DNA of 64,000 bases. Origin: Bacteroides acidifaciens (GTDB lineage: Bacteria > Bacteroidota > Bacteroidia > Bacteroidales > Bacteroidaceae). How positions within the stretch are numbered: position 1 is the stretch's first letter; each line of letters begins with the position of its first letter. The stretch lies in NCBI RefSeq assembly GCF_024623065.1, contig NZ_JANJZR010000003.1:62001-126000 (forward strand), written 5' to 3'. The notes below the pieces were generated by a model. The model saw nothing but the letters and a program-made list of their open reading frames with translations, did no database searches and was not told where the DNA came from. Below, one piece after another: positions 26,056-35,219 of the stretch. A program made the translations under genes and the position numbers.

Positions 26056-27615
26056 ATGAATACATTGGAACGTAAATTGCCGATAGGGATACAGACATTT
26101 GAAAATATACGTAAGGGCGGTTTCCTTTATGTAGATAAAACGGCTATTTTGTGGCAAATAATAAATACGGGAAAGCCTTATTTCCTGAGTCGTCCCCGTC
26201 GTTTCGGCAAAAGTCTGCTTATTTCTACTTTTGAAGCCTATTTTCAGGGGCGTAAAGACCTTTTTGAAGGTTTGGCAATTGAAAAGTTGGAGAAGAAATG
26301 GGAGCAATATCCGGTTTTGCATCTTGATTTGAATGCGAAGAAATATGAGACGGCGGCAGATTTGGTTGCCATGCTAAACCAGTATTTGGAGAAATGGGAA
26401 GCCGTATATGGTGATGAGAAGAAAGACCGCAGTCCTGAAGAACGTTTTAGTTATGTCATTGAACAAGCCAGTCTGAAAACGGGAAAAGGAGTTGTAGTAT
26501 TGGTAGATGAATATGACAAACCTTTGCTGCAGGCTCTTTTGGATGAGAACCTGTTGGATGAATACCGTCGTATTCTGAAAGCCTTTTATGGTGTGCTGAA
26601 AAGTTCCGACCGCTATCTTCGGTTTATATTTCTGACAGGAGTCACAAAATTTGCACAGGTAAGTGTATTCAGTGACTTGAATCAGTTGAATGACATTAGC
26701 ATGAAGATTCCTTATGCGAATATTTGCGGTATCACAACAAAAGAATTAGTATCCACATTTACTCCTGAGTTGGAGCGGTTGGCAGAAGTGCAGGAGATGT
26801 CCTTTGAAGATACAGTCGATAAAATGACAGCAATGTACGATGGCTATCATTTTACATACAGCGAAGAAGGATTATTCAATCCCTTCAGTGTGCTCAATGT
26901 CTTTGATGGATTAATGTTTGATAATTATTGGTTTCAAACCGGCACTCCTACCTATCTTGTAGACCTGCTGAAACAAAGTGACTATGACTTACGTTTACTC
27001 ATAGACGGTTTGGAAGTAGGAAGTTCCGGGTTTGCCGAATACCGTGCAGAGACAAAGAATCCCCTTCCGATGATTTATCAAAGCGGTTATCTGACCATTA
27101 AAAACTTTGATAAATCATTGAACCTATATACATTAGGCTTTCCGAATGACGAGGTAAAATATGGTTTCCTTAAATTTCTGATACCCTATTATACACCCAT
27201 CTCCTCTGATGAAACGGATTTTAACGCTGTTAAGTTCGTTCGTGAACTTCAGGCGGGCGATGTTCATTCCTTTATGGAACGGTTGAAATCATTCTTTGCC
27301 GACATTCCTTACGAATTGAACACAAAGACTGAACGTCATTATCAGGTTATTTTCTATCTTGCCTTTAAGTTGATGGGACAATATGTAGATGCAGAAGTCC
27401 GTAGTGCAAAAGGTCGTGCCGATGCCGTGGTTAAGACAAAAGACTACATTTATGTTTTTGAATTTAAACTGGAAGGAACAGTAGACGAAGCTTTGAAACA
27501 AATAGATGAAAAAGGATATTTGTTACCCTACCGGACGGATGGACGTGAGCTGGTAAAAGTAGGAGTTTCTTTTAATGCCGAAGAACGTAATATTGGTGAA
27601 TACAAAGTAGTATAA
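26056..27615 (+). CDS. AAA-ATPase-like / PD-(D/E)XK nuclease protein, complete
   Basis: 519 residues. An ATPase domain (PF09820-like) occupies about 1-280, with P-loop RPRRFGKSLL at 46-55 and Walker B VVVLVDEYDKP near 147-157. The C-terminal PDDEXK_9-like domain has RADAVV and YVFEFKLEG (D...ExK) near 455-475. Soluble. It is the full-length paralogue of the protein cut by the left window edge. Bacteroides genomes carry many copies. The role is not established to my knowledge; the combination fits a nucleic-acid-processing or defence ATPase. It has its own promoter and terminator and is a single-gene unit. Confidence 0.9.
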   Translation: MNTLERKLPIGIQTFENIRKGGFLYVDKTAILWQIINTGKPYFLSRPRRFGKSLLISTFEAYFQGRKDLFEGLAIEKLEKKWEQYPVLHLDLNAKKYETAADLVAMLNQYLEKWEAVYGDEKKDRSPEERFSYVIEQASLKTGKGVVVLVDEYDKPLLQALLDENLLDEYRRILKAFYGVLKSSDRYLRFIFLTGVTKFAQVSVFSDLNQLNDISMKIPYANICGITTKELVSTFTPELERLAEVQEMSFEDTVDKMTAMYDGYHFTYSEEGLFNPFSVLNVFDGLMFDNYWFQTGTPTYLVDLLKQSDYDLRLLIDGLEVGSSGFAEYRAETKNPLPMIYQSGYLTIKNFDKSLNLYTLGFPNDEVKYGFLKFLIPYYTPISSDETDFNAVKFVRELQAGDVHSFMERLKSFFADIPYELNTKTERHYQVIFYLAFKLMGQYVDAEVRSAKGRADAVVKTKDYIYVFEFKLEGTVDEALKQIDEKGYLLPYRTDGRELVKVGVSFNAEERNIGEYKVV

Positions 27616-27640
27616 TCGTTCATTGAACAAAATATAAAAT

Positions 27641-27677
27641 AAAGCCATTCCGCAGCTTATTACTAAGGAATGGCTTT
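27641..27677 (+). terminator. Terminator after the AAA/nuclease gene
   Basis: AAAGCCATTCC (27641-27651) pairs with GGAATGGCTTT (27667-27677), followed by TTTATTC: a typical rho-independent terminator 26 bases after the stop. Confidence 0.85.
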
Positions 27678-27783
27678 TTTATTCTTTAATTTGTTAAAGA
27701 AAATCAAGCAAGTAAGCAATTGCAAGTTCTTCTACAATGAGAGCCCGCTGGAGTTAAACCGGAAAGTATCATTACTGTGGCGG

Positions 27784-28515
27784 TTAATTGACCACCACAG
27801 TAGTAAAATACTCCTTGAATACTCCCGCAGCTTTTTCAAGTTGTTCGGGGGTATTTTCTTTTACATCTTTCAGTTTGTATTCCTGTTCCATGGCTTCGTA
27901 CTTGTGTACGCCCAGCGTATGGTAAGGCAGGATTTCTACCCGCTGAATCATCTTATACTTTCCCAGTGCCTCTCCCAGTCGGCGGATATCTTCTTCGAAA
28001 TCGCTGTATCCGGGCACTAATACATAACGCAGCCAAAACGGTTTTCCGTTCTCTTCGAGCCATGCCGCCGTGCGGATGGTCTGTTCGTTGCTTCTTCCGG
28101 TCAGTGTCTGATGACGGGTGGGGTTGAACTCTTTGATATCAAGTAATACGAGGTCGGTCAGTTTGAAAAGCTCTTCCACTTCTTCGTTCCAAATGCCGCC
28201 GTTGCTGTCTATGCAGACATGAATCCCTTTCTCCTTCAGTTCGCGCACCAAGGGAATCAGGGCTTTTGCCTGAAATGTAGGTTCTCCTCCTGAGAAAGTG
28301 ACTCCTCCGCGTTTCCCGAAAAAAGGACGTTGGCTCATAGCCATGCGGACGATTTCTTCCGGTGGGGTAGGTGTGCTGCTTCCTTTTCCGGCTATCGTGT
28401 CAGGATTGGCGCAATACAAGCAGCGGAAATTGCAACCTTGAAGAAAAACGACGAGCCGTAAGCCCGGCCCGTCGAATGTTCCCATACTTTCGTATGAATG
28501 TACGTTTATCGTCAT
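27784..28515 (-). CDS. pflA: Pyruvate formate-lyase-activating enzyme
   Basis: 243 residues, radical SAM. The cluster motif is GCNFRCLYCAN (CX3CX2C, about residues 28-35), preceded by MGTFDGPGLRLVVFLQ, with GGVTFSGGEPTFQ typical of PFL activases. The enzyme abstracts a hydrogen from the glycine of PflB to make the glycyl radical, with the SAM-bound [4Fe-4S] cluster. Cytoplasmic and anaerobic. It lies 14 bases downstream of pflB in the same operon. Confidence 0.95.
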   Translation of the reverse strand: MTINVHSYESMGTFDGPGLRLVVFLQGCNFRCLYCANPDTIAGKGSSTPTPPEEIVRMAMSQRPFFGKRGGVTFSGGEPTFQAKALIPLVRELKEKGIHVCIDSNGGIWNEEVEELFKLTDLVLLDIKEFNPTRHQTLTGRSNEQTIRTAAWLEENGKPFWLRYVLVPGYSDFEEDIRRLGEALGKYKMIQRVEILPYHTLGVHKYEAMEQEYKLKDVKENTPEQLEKAAGVFKEYFTTVVVN

Positions 28516-28529
28516 ATAGAGTAGATAGA

Positions 28530-30758
28530 TTACATACGTTCGTGGAAGCTACGGCTGATAACTTCCAATTGATGTTCGCGGCTCAACTTCACGAAGTTTA
28601 CGGCATAACCGGAAACACGGATGGTAAGCTGCGGATATTTCTCAGGATGTTCCATGGCGTCATAAAGCATATCACGGTTCAGAACGTTCACGTTCAGGTG
28701 GTGAGCGCCTTTAGTGAAGTAGCCGTCCATCATGGTAACCAAGTTATCAATACGGTCTTCTACGGTTGCTCCCAGTGATTTCGGCACGATGGAGAAGGTG
28801 TTGCTGATACCGTCTTGTGAGTCGCGGTAACGAAGTTTCGCTACGGAACTCAAAGAGGCGATGGCACCGTTCTTGTCGCGTCCGTGCATCGGGTTGGCAC
28901 CCGGAGCGAAGGCAACGCCTTTGGCACGTCCGTCGGGAGTAGCACCGGTCTTTTTACCATACATCACGTTGGAAGTGATGGTCAGCAGAGACAGGGTAGG
29001 ACGGGCATTCTTGTACACCGGCAGCTTCTTCAATTCTTCGCTGAAGAAATATACCAGGTCAACACCCAGGTGGTCTACCTTGTCATTGTCGTTACCGAAG
29101 CAAGGGAATTCGCCTTCGATGTCGAAACCTTCCGTCAGACCGATGTCGTTGCGGCGGGCGGTAACTTTGGCGTACTTGATGGCCGAGAGCGAGTCGAGCG
29201 CGATGGAAAGTCCGGCTACACCGTAAGCGAGGTTGATGCGCGGGTTGGTATCTACAAGAGCCATCTGTGCTTTCTCGTAGTAATACTTGTCGTGCATATA
29301 GTGGATGATGTTCATCGCTTCGTTGTAAACACGAGCGATTTCTGTCAATACCTTCTTGTAGTTGCTCATTACTTCTTCAAAGTTCAGCGTGTCACTGGTC
29401 AGTACAGGGATGTTTTTCACCATGACCGTACCCGTGTTTTCGCAACGTCCGCCGTTGATGGCAAGCAGCAGGGCTTTAGCCAGGTTGCAACGTGCACCGA
29501 AGAATTGGATTTGTTTTCCGATTTCCTGATAAGATACGCAGCACGCGATTCCGTAATCGTCAGACTGGCGTACTTCACGCATCAGGTCGTCGTTTTCATA
29601 TTGGATGGAAGAAGTGTCGATAGATACTTTTGCACAGAATTCTTTGAATCCTTCCGGAAGTTCCGGACTCCACAACACAGTCAAGTTCGGTTCCGGTGAA
29701 GGACCGAGGTTGTAGAGTGTTTGCAGGAAGCGGAAAGAAGTCTTTGTTACCTTCGTGCGTCCGTCGTTGAGGCGTCCGCCCAGAGATTCGGTTACCCATG
29801 TCGGGTCGCCGGCAAAGATGTCGTTGTAAGATTGCATGCGCAGGTGGCGAACCATACGCAGTTTGATGACAAACTGGTCGATTAGTTCCTGTGCGAAAGA
29901 TTCGGTGATGGTTCCTTTGCTCAGTTCATATTCCATATAGATGTCGAGGAAGGAAGAAACGTTACCCAATGACATCGCTGCACCGTCTTGTTCTTTCACG
30001 GCGGCAAGGTAAGCCATGTACACCCATTGTACGGCTTCTTGTGCAGTGTAGGCGGGACGACTCAGGTCGAGTCCGTAGTATTCGCCCATTACCTTCATTT
30101 CCTTCAAAGCCTTGATTTGTTCTGCCACTTCTTCGCGCAGACGGATGCGGGCTTCGGTCATTGGGCCGGTGAGGTTACGCAAGTCTTCTTTCTTGGCTTC
30201 AATCAGTCGGTCGATACCGTAAAGAGCCATACGGCGGTAGTCGCCGATGATACGTCCGCGGGCATAGTTGTCGGGAAGTCCGGTAAGGAATCCCAGTGAG
30301 CGGAACGAACGGATTTCTTCGGTATAAACATCAAAAACTCCGTCATTGTGCGTCTTGCGGTAGTGAGTGAAGATATCTTTTACGCGGTCGTCCACTTCCA
30401 CACCGTTTTCGTGGCAAGCCTTGCTCACTACGTTGATACCGCCGAAAGGTTTGATTGCACGTTTCAGCAGTTCGTCTGTTTGCAGACCGACAATCAGTTC
30501 GTTTTCCTTGTCGATATATCCGGCTTTGTGGGAAGTGATGGTAGATACGGTAACATTGTCAAGAGAGCGGACGCCATTGTTTGCTCTTTCTTCTGCCAGT
30601 GCTTCGAGGCAGCGGTTCCATACGGCTTTTGTGCGTTCGGTAGGCCCTTCGAGGAAAGAGGCATCTCCGTAGTACGGAGTAATGTTATGACTTACGAAAT
30701 CTCTGACATTGATTTCGCTGCTCCAAAGACCATCTTTAAAGATTTTATTTAATTCCAT
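28530..30758 (-). CDS. pflB: Formate acetyltransferase (pyruvate formate-lyase)
   Basis: 742 residues. It converts pyruvate and CoA to acetyl-CoA and formate. The adjacent active-site cysteines are in [12 protein letters not shown] (about residue 403) and the C-terminal glycyl-radical motif is [13 protein letters not shown] (about 713-725). Length fits the family (about 740-760). It is first gene of pflBA. Upstream on the minus strand are a TAACTTTG -7-like box and an inverted repeat at 30849-30874 that could be regulatory. It works with the hydrogenase at 35.9-40.1 kb in fermentative metabolism. Confidence 0.97.
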   Translation of the reverse strand: MELNKIFKDGLWSSEINVRDFVSHNITPYYGDASFLEGPTERTKAVWNRCLEALAEERANNGVRSLDNVTVSTITSHKAGYIDKENELIVGLQTDELLKRAIKPFGGINVVSKACHENGVEVDDRVKDIFTHYRKTHNDGVFDVYTEEIRSFRSLGFLTGLPDNYARGRIIGDYRRMALYGIDRLIEAKKEDLRNLTGPMTEARIRLREEVAEQIKALKEMKVMGEYYGLDLSRPAYTAQEAVQWVYMAYLAAVKEQDGAAMSLGNVSSFLDIYMEYELSKGTITESFAQELIDQFVIKLRMVRHLRMQSYNDIFAGDPTWVTESLGGRLNDGRTKVTKTSFRFLQTLYNLGPSPEPNLTVLWSPELPEGFKEFCAKVSIDTSSIQYENDDLMREVRQSDDYGIACCVSYQEIGKQIQFFGARCNLAKALLLAINGGRCENTGTVMVKNIPVLTSDTLNFEEVMSNYKKVLTEIARVYNEAMNIIHYMHDKYYYEKAQMALVDTNPRINLAYGVAGLSIALDSLSAIKYAKVTARRNDIGLTEGFDIEGEFPCFGNDNDKVDHLGVDLVYFFSEELKKLPVYKNARPTLSLLTITSNVMYGKKTGATPDGRAKGVAFAPGANPMHGRDKNGAIASLSSVAKLRYRDSQDGISNTFSIVPKSLGATVEDRIDNLVTMMDGYFTKGAHHLNVNVLNRDMLYDAMEHPEKYPQLTIRVSGYAVNFVKLSREHQLEVISRSFHERM

Positions 30759-30848
30759 AAAATGATAAAATTAGAGGTTGTAGTTATCCTTTTCTCTAGA
30801 GCGCACAAAGTTACAATCATTTTTCATATAATCGGCATAAATATGCTC

Positions 30849-30874
30849 TATTTTATGCTTTTCAACATAAAATA
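30849..30874. promoter_or_regulatory. Inverted repeat upstream of pflB, candidate operator
   Basis: TATTTTATG (30849-30857) and CATAAAATA (30866-30874) are perfect complements separated by eight bases, about 90 bases upstream of the pflB start and 54 bases before the -33 box of the second tRNA-Ser. Symmetry and location suit a dimeric regulator (CRP/FNR-type would be an obvious idea), but no consensus is recognised. Confidence 0.35.
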
Positions 30875-30927
30875 CCTAGATATTGCTATCCTTAGGAAAT
30901 CTTCCCGAAATTTTTTTCGTGGAAACT

Positions 30928-30958
30928 CTTGCATGTTTAAAAAAAGTTCGTACCTTTG
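30928..30958 (+). promoter_or_regulatory. Promoter of tRNA-Ser copy 2 and tRNA-Ser(GGA)
   Basis: CTTG (30928-30931), 19 bases, TACCTTTG (30951-30958). The sequence from here to the tRNA is a diverged duplicate of the leader of copy 1 (shared GTACCTTTGCA and AGGAAGTTTTGGAG). Confidence 0.75.
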
Positions 30959-30998
30959 CATCGCTTTTAACGAAAAGCACTTCTGAAAAGGAAGTTTT

Positions 30999-31083
30999 GG
31001 AGAGGTGGCAGAGTGGTCGATTGCGGCGGTCTTGAAAACCGTTGTACCGCGAGGTACCCGGGGTTCGAATCCCTGTCTCTCCG
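30999..31083 (+). tRNA. tRNA-Ser(UGA), copy 2
   Basis: 85 bases, the same cloverleaf as copy 1 at 6404-6488: acceptor GGAGAGG / TCTCTCC, anticodon TGA, variable arm with TGTACCGCGAGGTACCC (C in place of T in copy 1), discriminator G, no encoded CCA. Confidence 0.96.
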
Positions 31084-31088
31084 CTGAG

Positions 31089-31112
31089 AATAGCAGCTTT
31101 GAAGCTGCTATT
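31089..31112 (+). terminator. Hairpin after tRNA-Ser copy 2
   Basis: AATAGCAGCTT and AAGCTGCTATT form an 11-bp stem with a 2-base loop followed by TCTTTTG. It may terminate or serve as a processing signal, because another tRNA follows closely. Confidence 0.65.
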
Positions 31113-31162
31113 TCTTTTGTGGGGAAATATATTTCCATTGTCTGTTTTTTATTGAAAAACAA

Positions 31163-31250
31163 GGAGAGGTGCTCGAGTGGTTGAAGAGGCACGCCTGGAA
31201 AGCGTGTATACGCCAAAAGTGTATCACGAGTTCGAATCTCGTTCTCTCCG
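31163..31250 (+). tRNA. tRNA-Ser(GGA)
   Basis: 88-base class II tRNA: acceptor GGAGAGG / TTCTCTCC region, anticodon loop CTGGAAA with GGA, long variable arm (GTGTATACGCCAAAAGTGTATCAC), T-loop GTTCGAATC, discriminator G. CCA is not encoded. No separate promoter is seen, so it is probably co-transcribed with the upstream tRNA. Confidence 0.95.
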
Positions 31251-31268
31251 CAAACAAGGGTGTAAGAA

Positions 31269-31293
31269 AGCCGCTGACGGACAGTTAGCGGCT
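31269..31293 (+). terminator. Terminator of the tRNA-Ser pair
   Basis: AGCCGCTGA / TTAGCGGCT stem (one G-U pair), 7-base loop, followed by GATTTGTTTTTT. It separates the tRNA unit from the accessory genes on the other strand. Confidence 0.85.
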
Positions 31294-31396
31294 GATTTGT
31301 TTTTTAGTGGAACACATTTGGAATACAATAACAGAAATAGAACTAAATAAAGCTAATAGCTAAGTTGTGCTTATATTTACTATGTAATCTGTATTG

Positions 31397-32167
31397 CTAA
31401 AGAATACTTCGAGGAGTGTTGTCTTTAAAAACAAATGGCAAATCAATAGTGAATTGGTTTTTACCGTCTGCTTTTGAAACTATAAGCGAAAGAAGTTTTT
31501 GTCCTTCTTCCTTTGGTAAGCTTGGTAATGGTATGCTAGCAAGCCAAATTAAGAAATAGTTTATTGAATCGTTATCATCAATAGCAGTAACTTCACCATA
31601 ATTTGAGTAAACAAACGTCCCTATTGACTTATAATAATAACAAGTCATAGACGTTTCATCTTTCTTGATAAAGAAGAATAACCTGTTATCAAAATAGACC
31701 ACCGCAACCAACCGCTTCAATTGAAAATCCTTAATAATAAAGTCTTTTACTCTTTCAGGCTTTTTGTGTGTTATATTCCAATAGGTAGTCGGAATGTTTA
31801 CTTTAATTCTTTTGCCATTAAAGTTCCTGTATAAAGTGACTAGAAAAGGATTAGTAAAAGCTAAATCCGACTTTCTTATGGATTGAATGAACTTCAATTC
31901 TTTATCGGACATAGGATAATATTCTTTAGCTTCTTTGCAGTCAGAATAGTGCCCATTCAATTTTATCACTGAAACATGACATGGGAAATTCTTATCGTGA
32001 TTATTCCACAATTGGAGATTAGGACAATATTTATCCAATAGTGTTCCGTATGGCAAATTGTCGGGGCAATTATACGTTGAATAACTTATATCATAAACAC
32101 TTTGGGCGGTCAAGGCTAGAGCTATCGCAATGCCAACAACACTTAAAACTATTCTTTTGAAATACAT
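31397..32167 (-). CDS. Unknown secreted or anchored protein, accessory block
   Basis: 256 residues, not recognised. The N-terminal hydrophobic segment (VLSVVGIAIALALTAQ) looks like a signal peptide, then a mature region with cysteines (YNCPD, KYCPNLQLW, FPCHVS, SDCKEAKEYY) and many aromatic residues. It has no membrane helix later and no known motif. Last gene of a tightly packed five-gene minus-strand unit (two bases after the previous gene), A/T-rich compared with the neighbouring metabolic genes. It probably acts in the envelope. Confidence 0.65.
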   Translation of the reverse strand: MYFKRIVLSVVGIAIALALTAQSVYDISYSTYNCPDNLPYGTLLDKYCPNLQLWNNHDKNFPCHVSVIKLNGHYSDCKEAKEYYPMSDKELKFIQSIRKSDLAFTNPFLVTLYRNFNGKRIKVNIPTTYWNITHKKPERVKDFIIKDFQLKRLVAVVYFDNRLFFFIKKDETSMTCYYYKSIGTFVYSNYGEVTAIDDNDSINYFLIWLASIPLPSLPKEEGQKLLSLIVSKADGKNQFTIDLPFVFKDNTPRSIL

Positions 32168-32169
32168 AA

Positions 32170-32640
32170 TTATAACTTATTTGTTGTGGAATCAATCTTA
32201 TGAATACCCTTCCGAATAACTCTTTGAAAGTCTTTTTTTAAGCAACGAATCAATTGAATACGCAAACGGAAGCGCCTACGATAGTTTATTTCATAGAGCC
32301 ATACATGCCCTTTCTCGAAACACTCCGGAATATTCCTTTCCAAATACTCAAATTCATCGTTACTTAAATATTGCCCATAACGTAAATAAACGACCATATA
32401 AACATCAACATACCCATAAACTGGCATTTCTTCATGTAGCCATTTGACAAACTTCTCATAAAATTCCCTATCGGTTTCATCCTCTTGCACAAATTCATAA
32501 ACCAATGGAGTTGAATATCGTACAAGATAGTTTATCTCATCAGGGTTGAAAATAGTTCCGCCTTTCATTCGTGGTACAGACGGAACTTTCAGACTTTCCA
32601 AAAACTTTCTAAATGGTGTATCAATCTTGTTAACAATCAT
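32170..32640 (-). CDS. Unknown cytoplasmic protein, accessory block
   Basis: 156 residues, not recognised. No signal peptide. It is highly charged, with acidic helices (VQEDETDREFYEKFVKWLHEE, SNDEFEYLERNIPECFEKG) and a strongly basic end (YRRRFRLRIQLIRCLKKDFQRVIRKG). The basic tail could bind nucleic acid or a membrane surface, but that is a guess. It lies seven bases after the small membrane protein and two before the next gene, so it belongs to the same transcript. Confidence 0.6.
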   Translation of the reverse strand: MIVNKIDTPFRKFLESLKVPSVPRMKGGTIFNPDEINYLVRYSTPLVYEFVQEDETDREFYEKFVKWLHEEMPVYGYVDVYMVVYLRYGQYLSNDEFEYLERNIPECFEKGHVWLYEINYRRRFRLRIQLIRCLKKDFQRVIRKGIHKIDSTTNKL

Positions 32641-32647
32641 ATGATTA

Positions 32648-32971
32648 TTAATTTGGTTTACTTAAGAACAGCCAATAAAAAAGAGCAACGATTGCCACAA
32701 CAACAGAATTTCCCCATTCCAATTTCTTCAAAAACACATTCCATTCTGATTTGAAAAACTTGTCAGCTTGCGAAACCGCAAACTTATGGGCTAATTTTAC
32801 AACAATTGGAAATACAATCAAAGGCAATAGAAGCAAAAGTCCATATTTTACATCTGTTGCCCATGCGCTAACATCGGCAATGATATAAACAATATAATTC
32901 AATACCAATAAGAAGTTACATATAAATTTCATAATATTATTTTTTGAGTTTTTAATATCCATAAGATTCAC
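32648..32971 (-). CDS. Small membrane protein, accessory block
   Basis: 107 residues with three or four hydrophobic stretches (FICNFLLVLNYIVYIIADV, YGLLLLLPLIVFPIVVKLA, and VVVAIVALFYWLFL at the C-terminus). No family recognised. An N-terminal in-frame alternative (MDIKNS...) starts three codons later. It lies nine bases from the preceding secreted-protein gene. Within a nuclease-led cluster, small membrane proteins are often effectors or immunity proteins, but nothing in the sequence proves this. Confidence 0.6.
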   Translation of the reverse strand: MNLMDIKNSKNNIMKFICNFLLVLNYIVYIIADVSAWATDVKYGLLLLLPLIVFPIVVKLAHKFAVSQADKFFKSEWNVFLKKLEWGNSVVVAIVALFYWLFLSKPN

Positions 32972-32980
32972 TTAATCCTC

Positions 32981-34114
32981 TTACTTAGATTCTTTTGGTA
33001 CAATTTCATCCGCCAAATCAACTACCCATAAATTGCCTGTAGAATTCCAGTTCATAGCTCTGTAACCTATATCTTTTGTTTCTACATTGACGTATTTTAC
33101 ACTTAATACATTATCTCGAATTACAATATCTTCTATCTTGCCTATTTCGTTAGAATTTGAATTATGCCGTATTTTGTATAATTTGCCTATAAACTTTTCC
33201 TTTAAATACTCTATATGATTCTCTAAGATATAAGTAGTATAAGCATGAACGGTACTCATTGTACGAGTACTAAATTCCGCATTTTTAAACTTGTCTTCAT
33301 TTAGTCGTGTGAGAAAAAGTTCTCCACTTTCATTTTCTAACAAAAAAATAGGAGATTCACACTCTTTACTTCCTCCAAAATCTATATTATTTTTAATCAG
33401 AATATCATTCTGTATCAAAAGGGTAAGAAATTTCTTCTCCGAGACAAATGAATCGTAGTAGGTATTTACACTTGAATCATATGTATGTCCGTCTTCTGTT
33501 CTTGCAACGGGCTTTATTTGTGGATCTTCTTCCAACAATTTAAACGCTTCATCGTACGTTAATATTTTCTTGATGGTGTAAAAATGACCTGCACAAGAGA
33601 TAGGGGTATTTGCCACCTTTCGTTGTACATTGTCGAAAGCGTAATTGAAAGCACTAAACAGTATTAGGTCATAGTTTTTTTTATTGGTCGTATCGAAGCA
33701 ATGTAAGTTAGCATTACTTCCATCAGGTATTGCCGATACAATTTGTGGATGATATAAAAAAGTAGCAATACGATTGATTACAATTGGTAACTGCTTCTTT
33801 TTATATTGAATACAACCTTTTATCGAAGTAGGAAGATTGACAAACTGGCGTTTCAAAGCGTAACGGTTTCCATCAGGAACAAAAGCTTCATCCGAGATGC
33901 AGAAAATTCGTTGATTGATAAATTTGTGGTAGGATTTATAATCCAAAGGAGCACCAATGTATCTTCCTCGATGTGATTCTCGTATATAAAGGTCTTGTGA
34001 TACATCATATACATCTTCTTTTTCTTGCTTTGGAGTTGAGTTTTCTACTTTCAGTTGTGCAAAACAATAATTATAAGACAACATCATCAACATACTTAGA
34101 ATAATAGCTTTCAT
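32981..34114 (-). CDS. Unknown secreted protein, accessory block
   Basis: 377 residues with a clean signal peptide (MKAIILSMLMMLSYNYCFAQ, cleavage after FA-Q likely), hence periplasmic or surface. The mature part shows no known motif; it contains a conserved-looking DLYIRESHRGRYIGAPLDY start and a C-terminal beta-rich segment (IGKIEDIVIRDNVLSVKYVN, NLWVVDLADEIV). The gap to the nuclease gene is 53 bases, the largest in the block, so the two could be translated from one message or separately. Function unknown. Confidence 0.65.
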   Translation of the reverse strand: MKAIILSMLMMLSYNYCFAQLKVENSTPKQEKEDVYDVSQDLYIRESHRGRYIGAPLDYKSYHKFINQRIFCISDEAFVPDGNRYALKRQFVNLPTSIKGCIQYKKKQLPIVINRIATFLYHPQIVSAIPDGSNANLHCFDTTNKKNYDLILFSAFNYAFDNVQRKVANTPISCAGHFYTIKKILTYDEAFKLLEEDPQIKPVARTEDGHTYDSSVNTYYDSFVSEKKFLTLLIQNDILIKNNIDFGGSKECESPIFLLENESGELFLTRLNEDKFKNAEFSTRTMSTVHAYTTYILENHIEYLKEKFIGKLYKIRHNSNSNEIGKIEDIVIRDNVLSVKYVNVETKDIGYRAMNWNSTGNLWVVDLADEIVPKESK

Positions 34115-34167
34115 GTTTTTTTATCTTTAAATTGAACAAACGTTTTTATTAGATTTACTTATACGTT

Positions 34168-35160
34168 TTACAAGTACCTGTCTGTTAGATAATCGCAATA
34201 GGCTTCATTGTTGTCATAAAATTCTTTCGATAACCTTGCTATTACTTCTTGATAGGTTATATGGCTAAACTTTATATTGTCCTTTTTAGCAATTTCTGCA
34301 AACTGCTCTATCTCTTTTCTATGCTTACTTCCCTCTTTTCCTATTACATCGTACCAAAGGTATAAGAGATGAAAATTGCGTTTGAGTATCAAATTTCTTT
34401 TACCTTCTACAAAATGATGCTTTTGAACAAGATTTGAATTATACTTGTCACTATGCTTTTTCAGTCCTAATATGTGTTTTATTAATTGTGCAGCATCTAA
34501 ATACTGAAACTTAGTATCATTAGGAGAAATTTCTTTTGCTAATTCATGCAGATTAGGCAATCCGTTCCAAAAAGAGGGATTTTCAACATATTTTTGTTTT
34601 AATCCTCCATGTTTTCTGCTACTATATGGTTCTGTAAATTTAGACTCAATACCAATAGTAGACAGTGGAGTATAAATCACAACATCAATATTGGGCGAAT
34701 GTGGAAATTGAGATTTATCTTCACTTATTTCAAACTGCTCTTCAAATTTAATTTCGTAATTGAGTGGAGAGGGAATTATGGGAATTTTTTCAGGAGAAAC
34801 AGAACCGACATTCTTAATCAGATAGCCTACCTTAGTAGTTCTTGAAGTCAATTTGCATGCATTTAGAATCGGGCAAACATCTTTTCCCTGCCAATACTGG
34901 AACAGATTAACCACAATCGCAGAAGATGAATGAAGTGCTTTCATTTTTGCCAATCGTGTTTTAGAATCTTTTGTTTCGTTCCCGTCACCCGAATTATAAG
35001 AATCTAAATTCTCCTTAGACAACGGCTCAAACAAATTATCTGCTAAACTATACAAATAGTTTTTCTCTCCTTTGTTGGGAATTGTACCTCCTAGTAGATT
35101 GAAGTTTTTTCTTTTTGCCCAACTCTGTTGTTTCGATTTAATAAAATCTAATCCATTCAT
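34168..35160 (-). CDS. Putative restriction endonuclease-like protein (PGN_0703-type, PD-(D/E)XK)
   Basis: 330 residues, soluble. The region NIDVVIYTPLSTIGIESKF (about 158-176) gives D, a hydrophobic strand, then ExK, the PD-(D/E)XK nuclease core. The earlier ALHSSSAIVVNLFQYWQG and later KRNLILKRNFHLLYLWYDVIG match my recollection of the PGN_0703 family, annotated as putative restriction endonucleases in Bacteroidetes. No methyltransferase is encoded beside it. It is first gene of the A/T-rich accessory unit. The start MNGLDFIKSKQQSWA at 35160 has a long structured leader upstream. The nuclease call is good; the biological role (anti-phage defence) is inferred. Confidence 0.75.
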   Translation of the reverse strand: MNGLDFIKSKQQSWAKRKNFNLLGGTIPNKGEKNYLYSLADNLFEPLSKENLDSYNSGDGNETKDSKTRLAKMKALHSSSAIVVNLFQYWQGKDVCPILNACKLTSRTTKVGYLIKNVGSVSPEKIPIIPSPLNYEIKFEEQFEISEDKSQFPHSPNIDVVIYTPLSTIGIESKFTEPYSSRKHGGLKQKYVENPSFWNGLPNLHELAKEISPNDTKFQYLDAAQLIKHILGLKKHSDKYNSNLVQKHHFVEGKRNLILKRNFHLLYLWYDVIGKEGSKHRKEIEQFAEIAKKDNIKFSHITYQEVIARLSKEFYDNNEAYCDYLTDRYL

Positions 35161-35219
35161 AGTAATTAGTAAAGTTGCGCCATTCGACTCCTTTAATGAC
35201 AGGATTAGACAAAAAGAAA

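Noticed and set aside
27670..28020. 116-codon + strand frame rich in phenylalanine
   Set aside because: Begins inside the terminator of the AAA/nuclease gene and lies antisense to pflA.
28884..30752. Long open frames on the + strand across pflB
   Set aside because: They are shadows of a highly biased, clearly identified gene on the minus strand and show no recognisable protein features.
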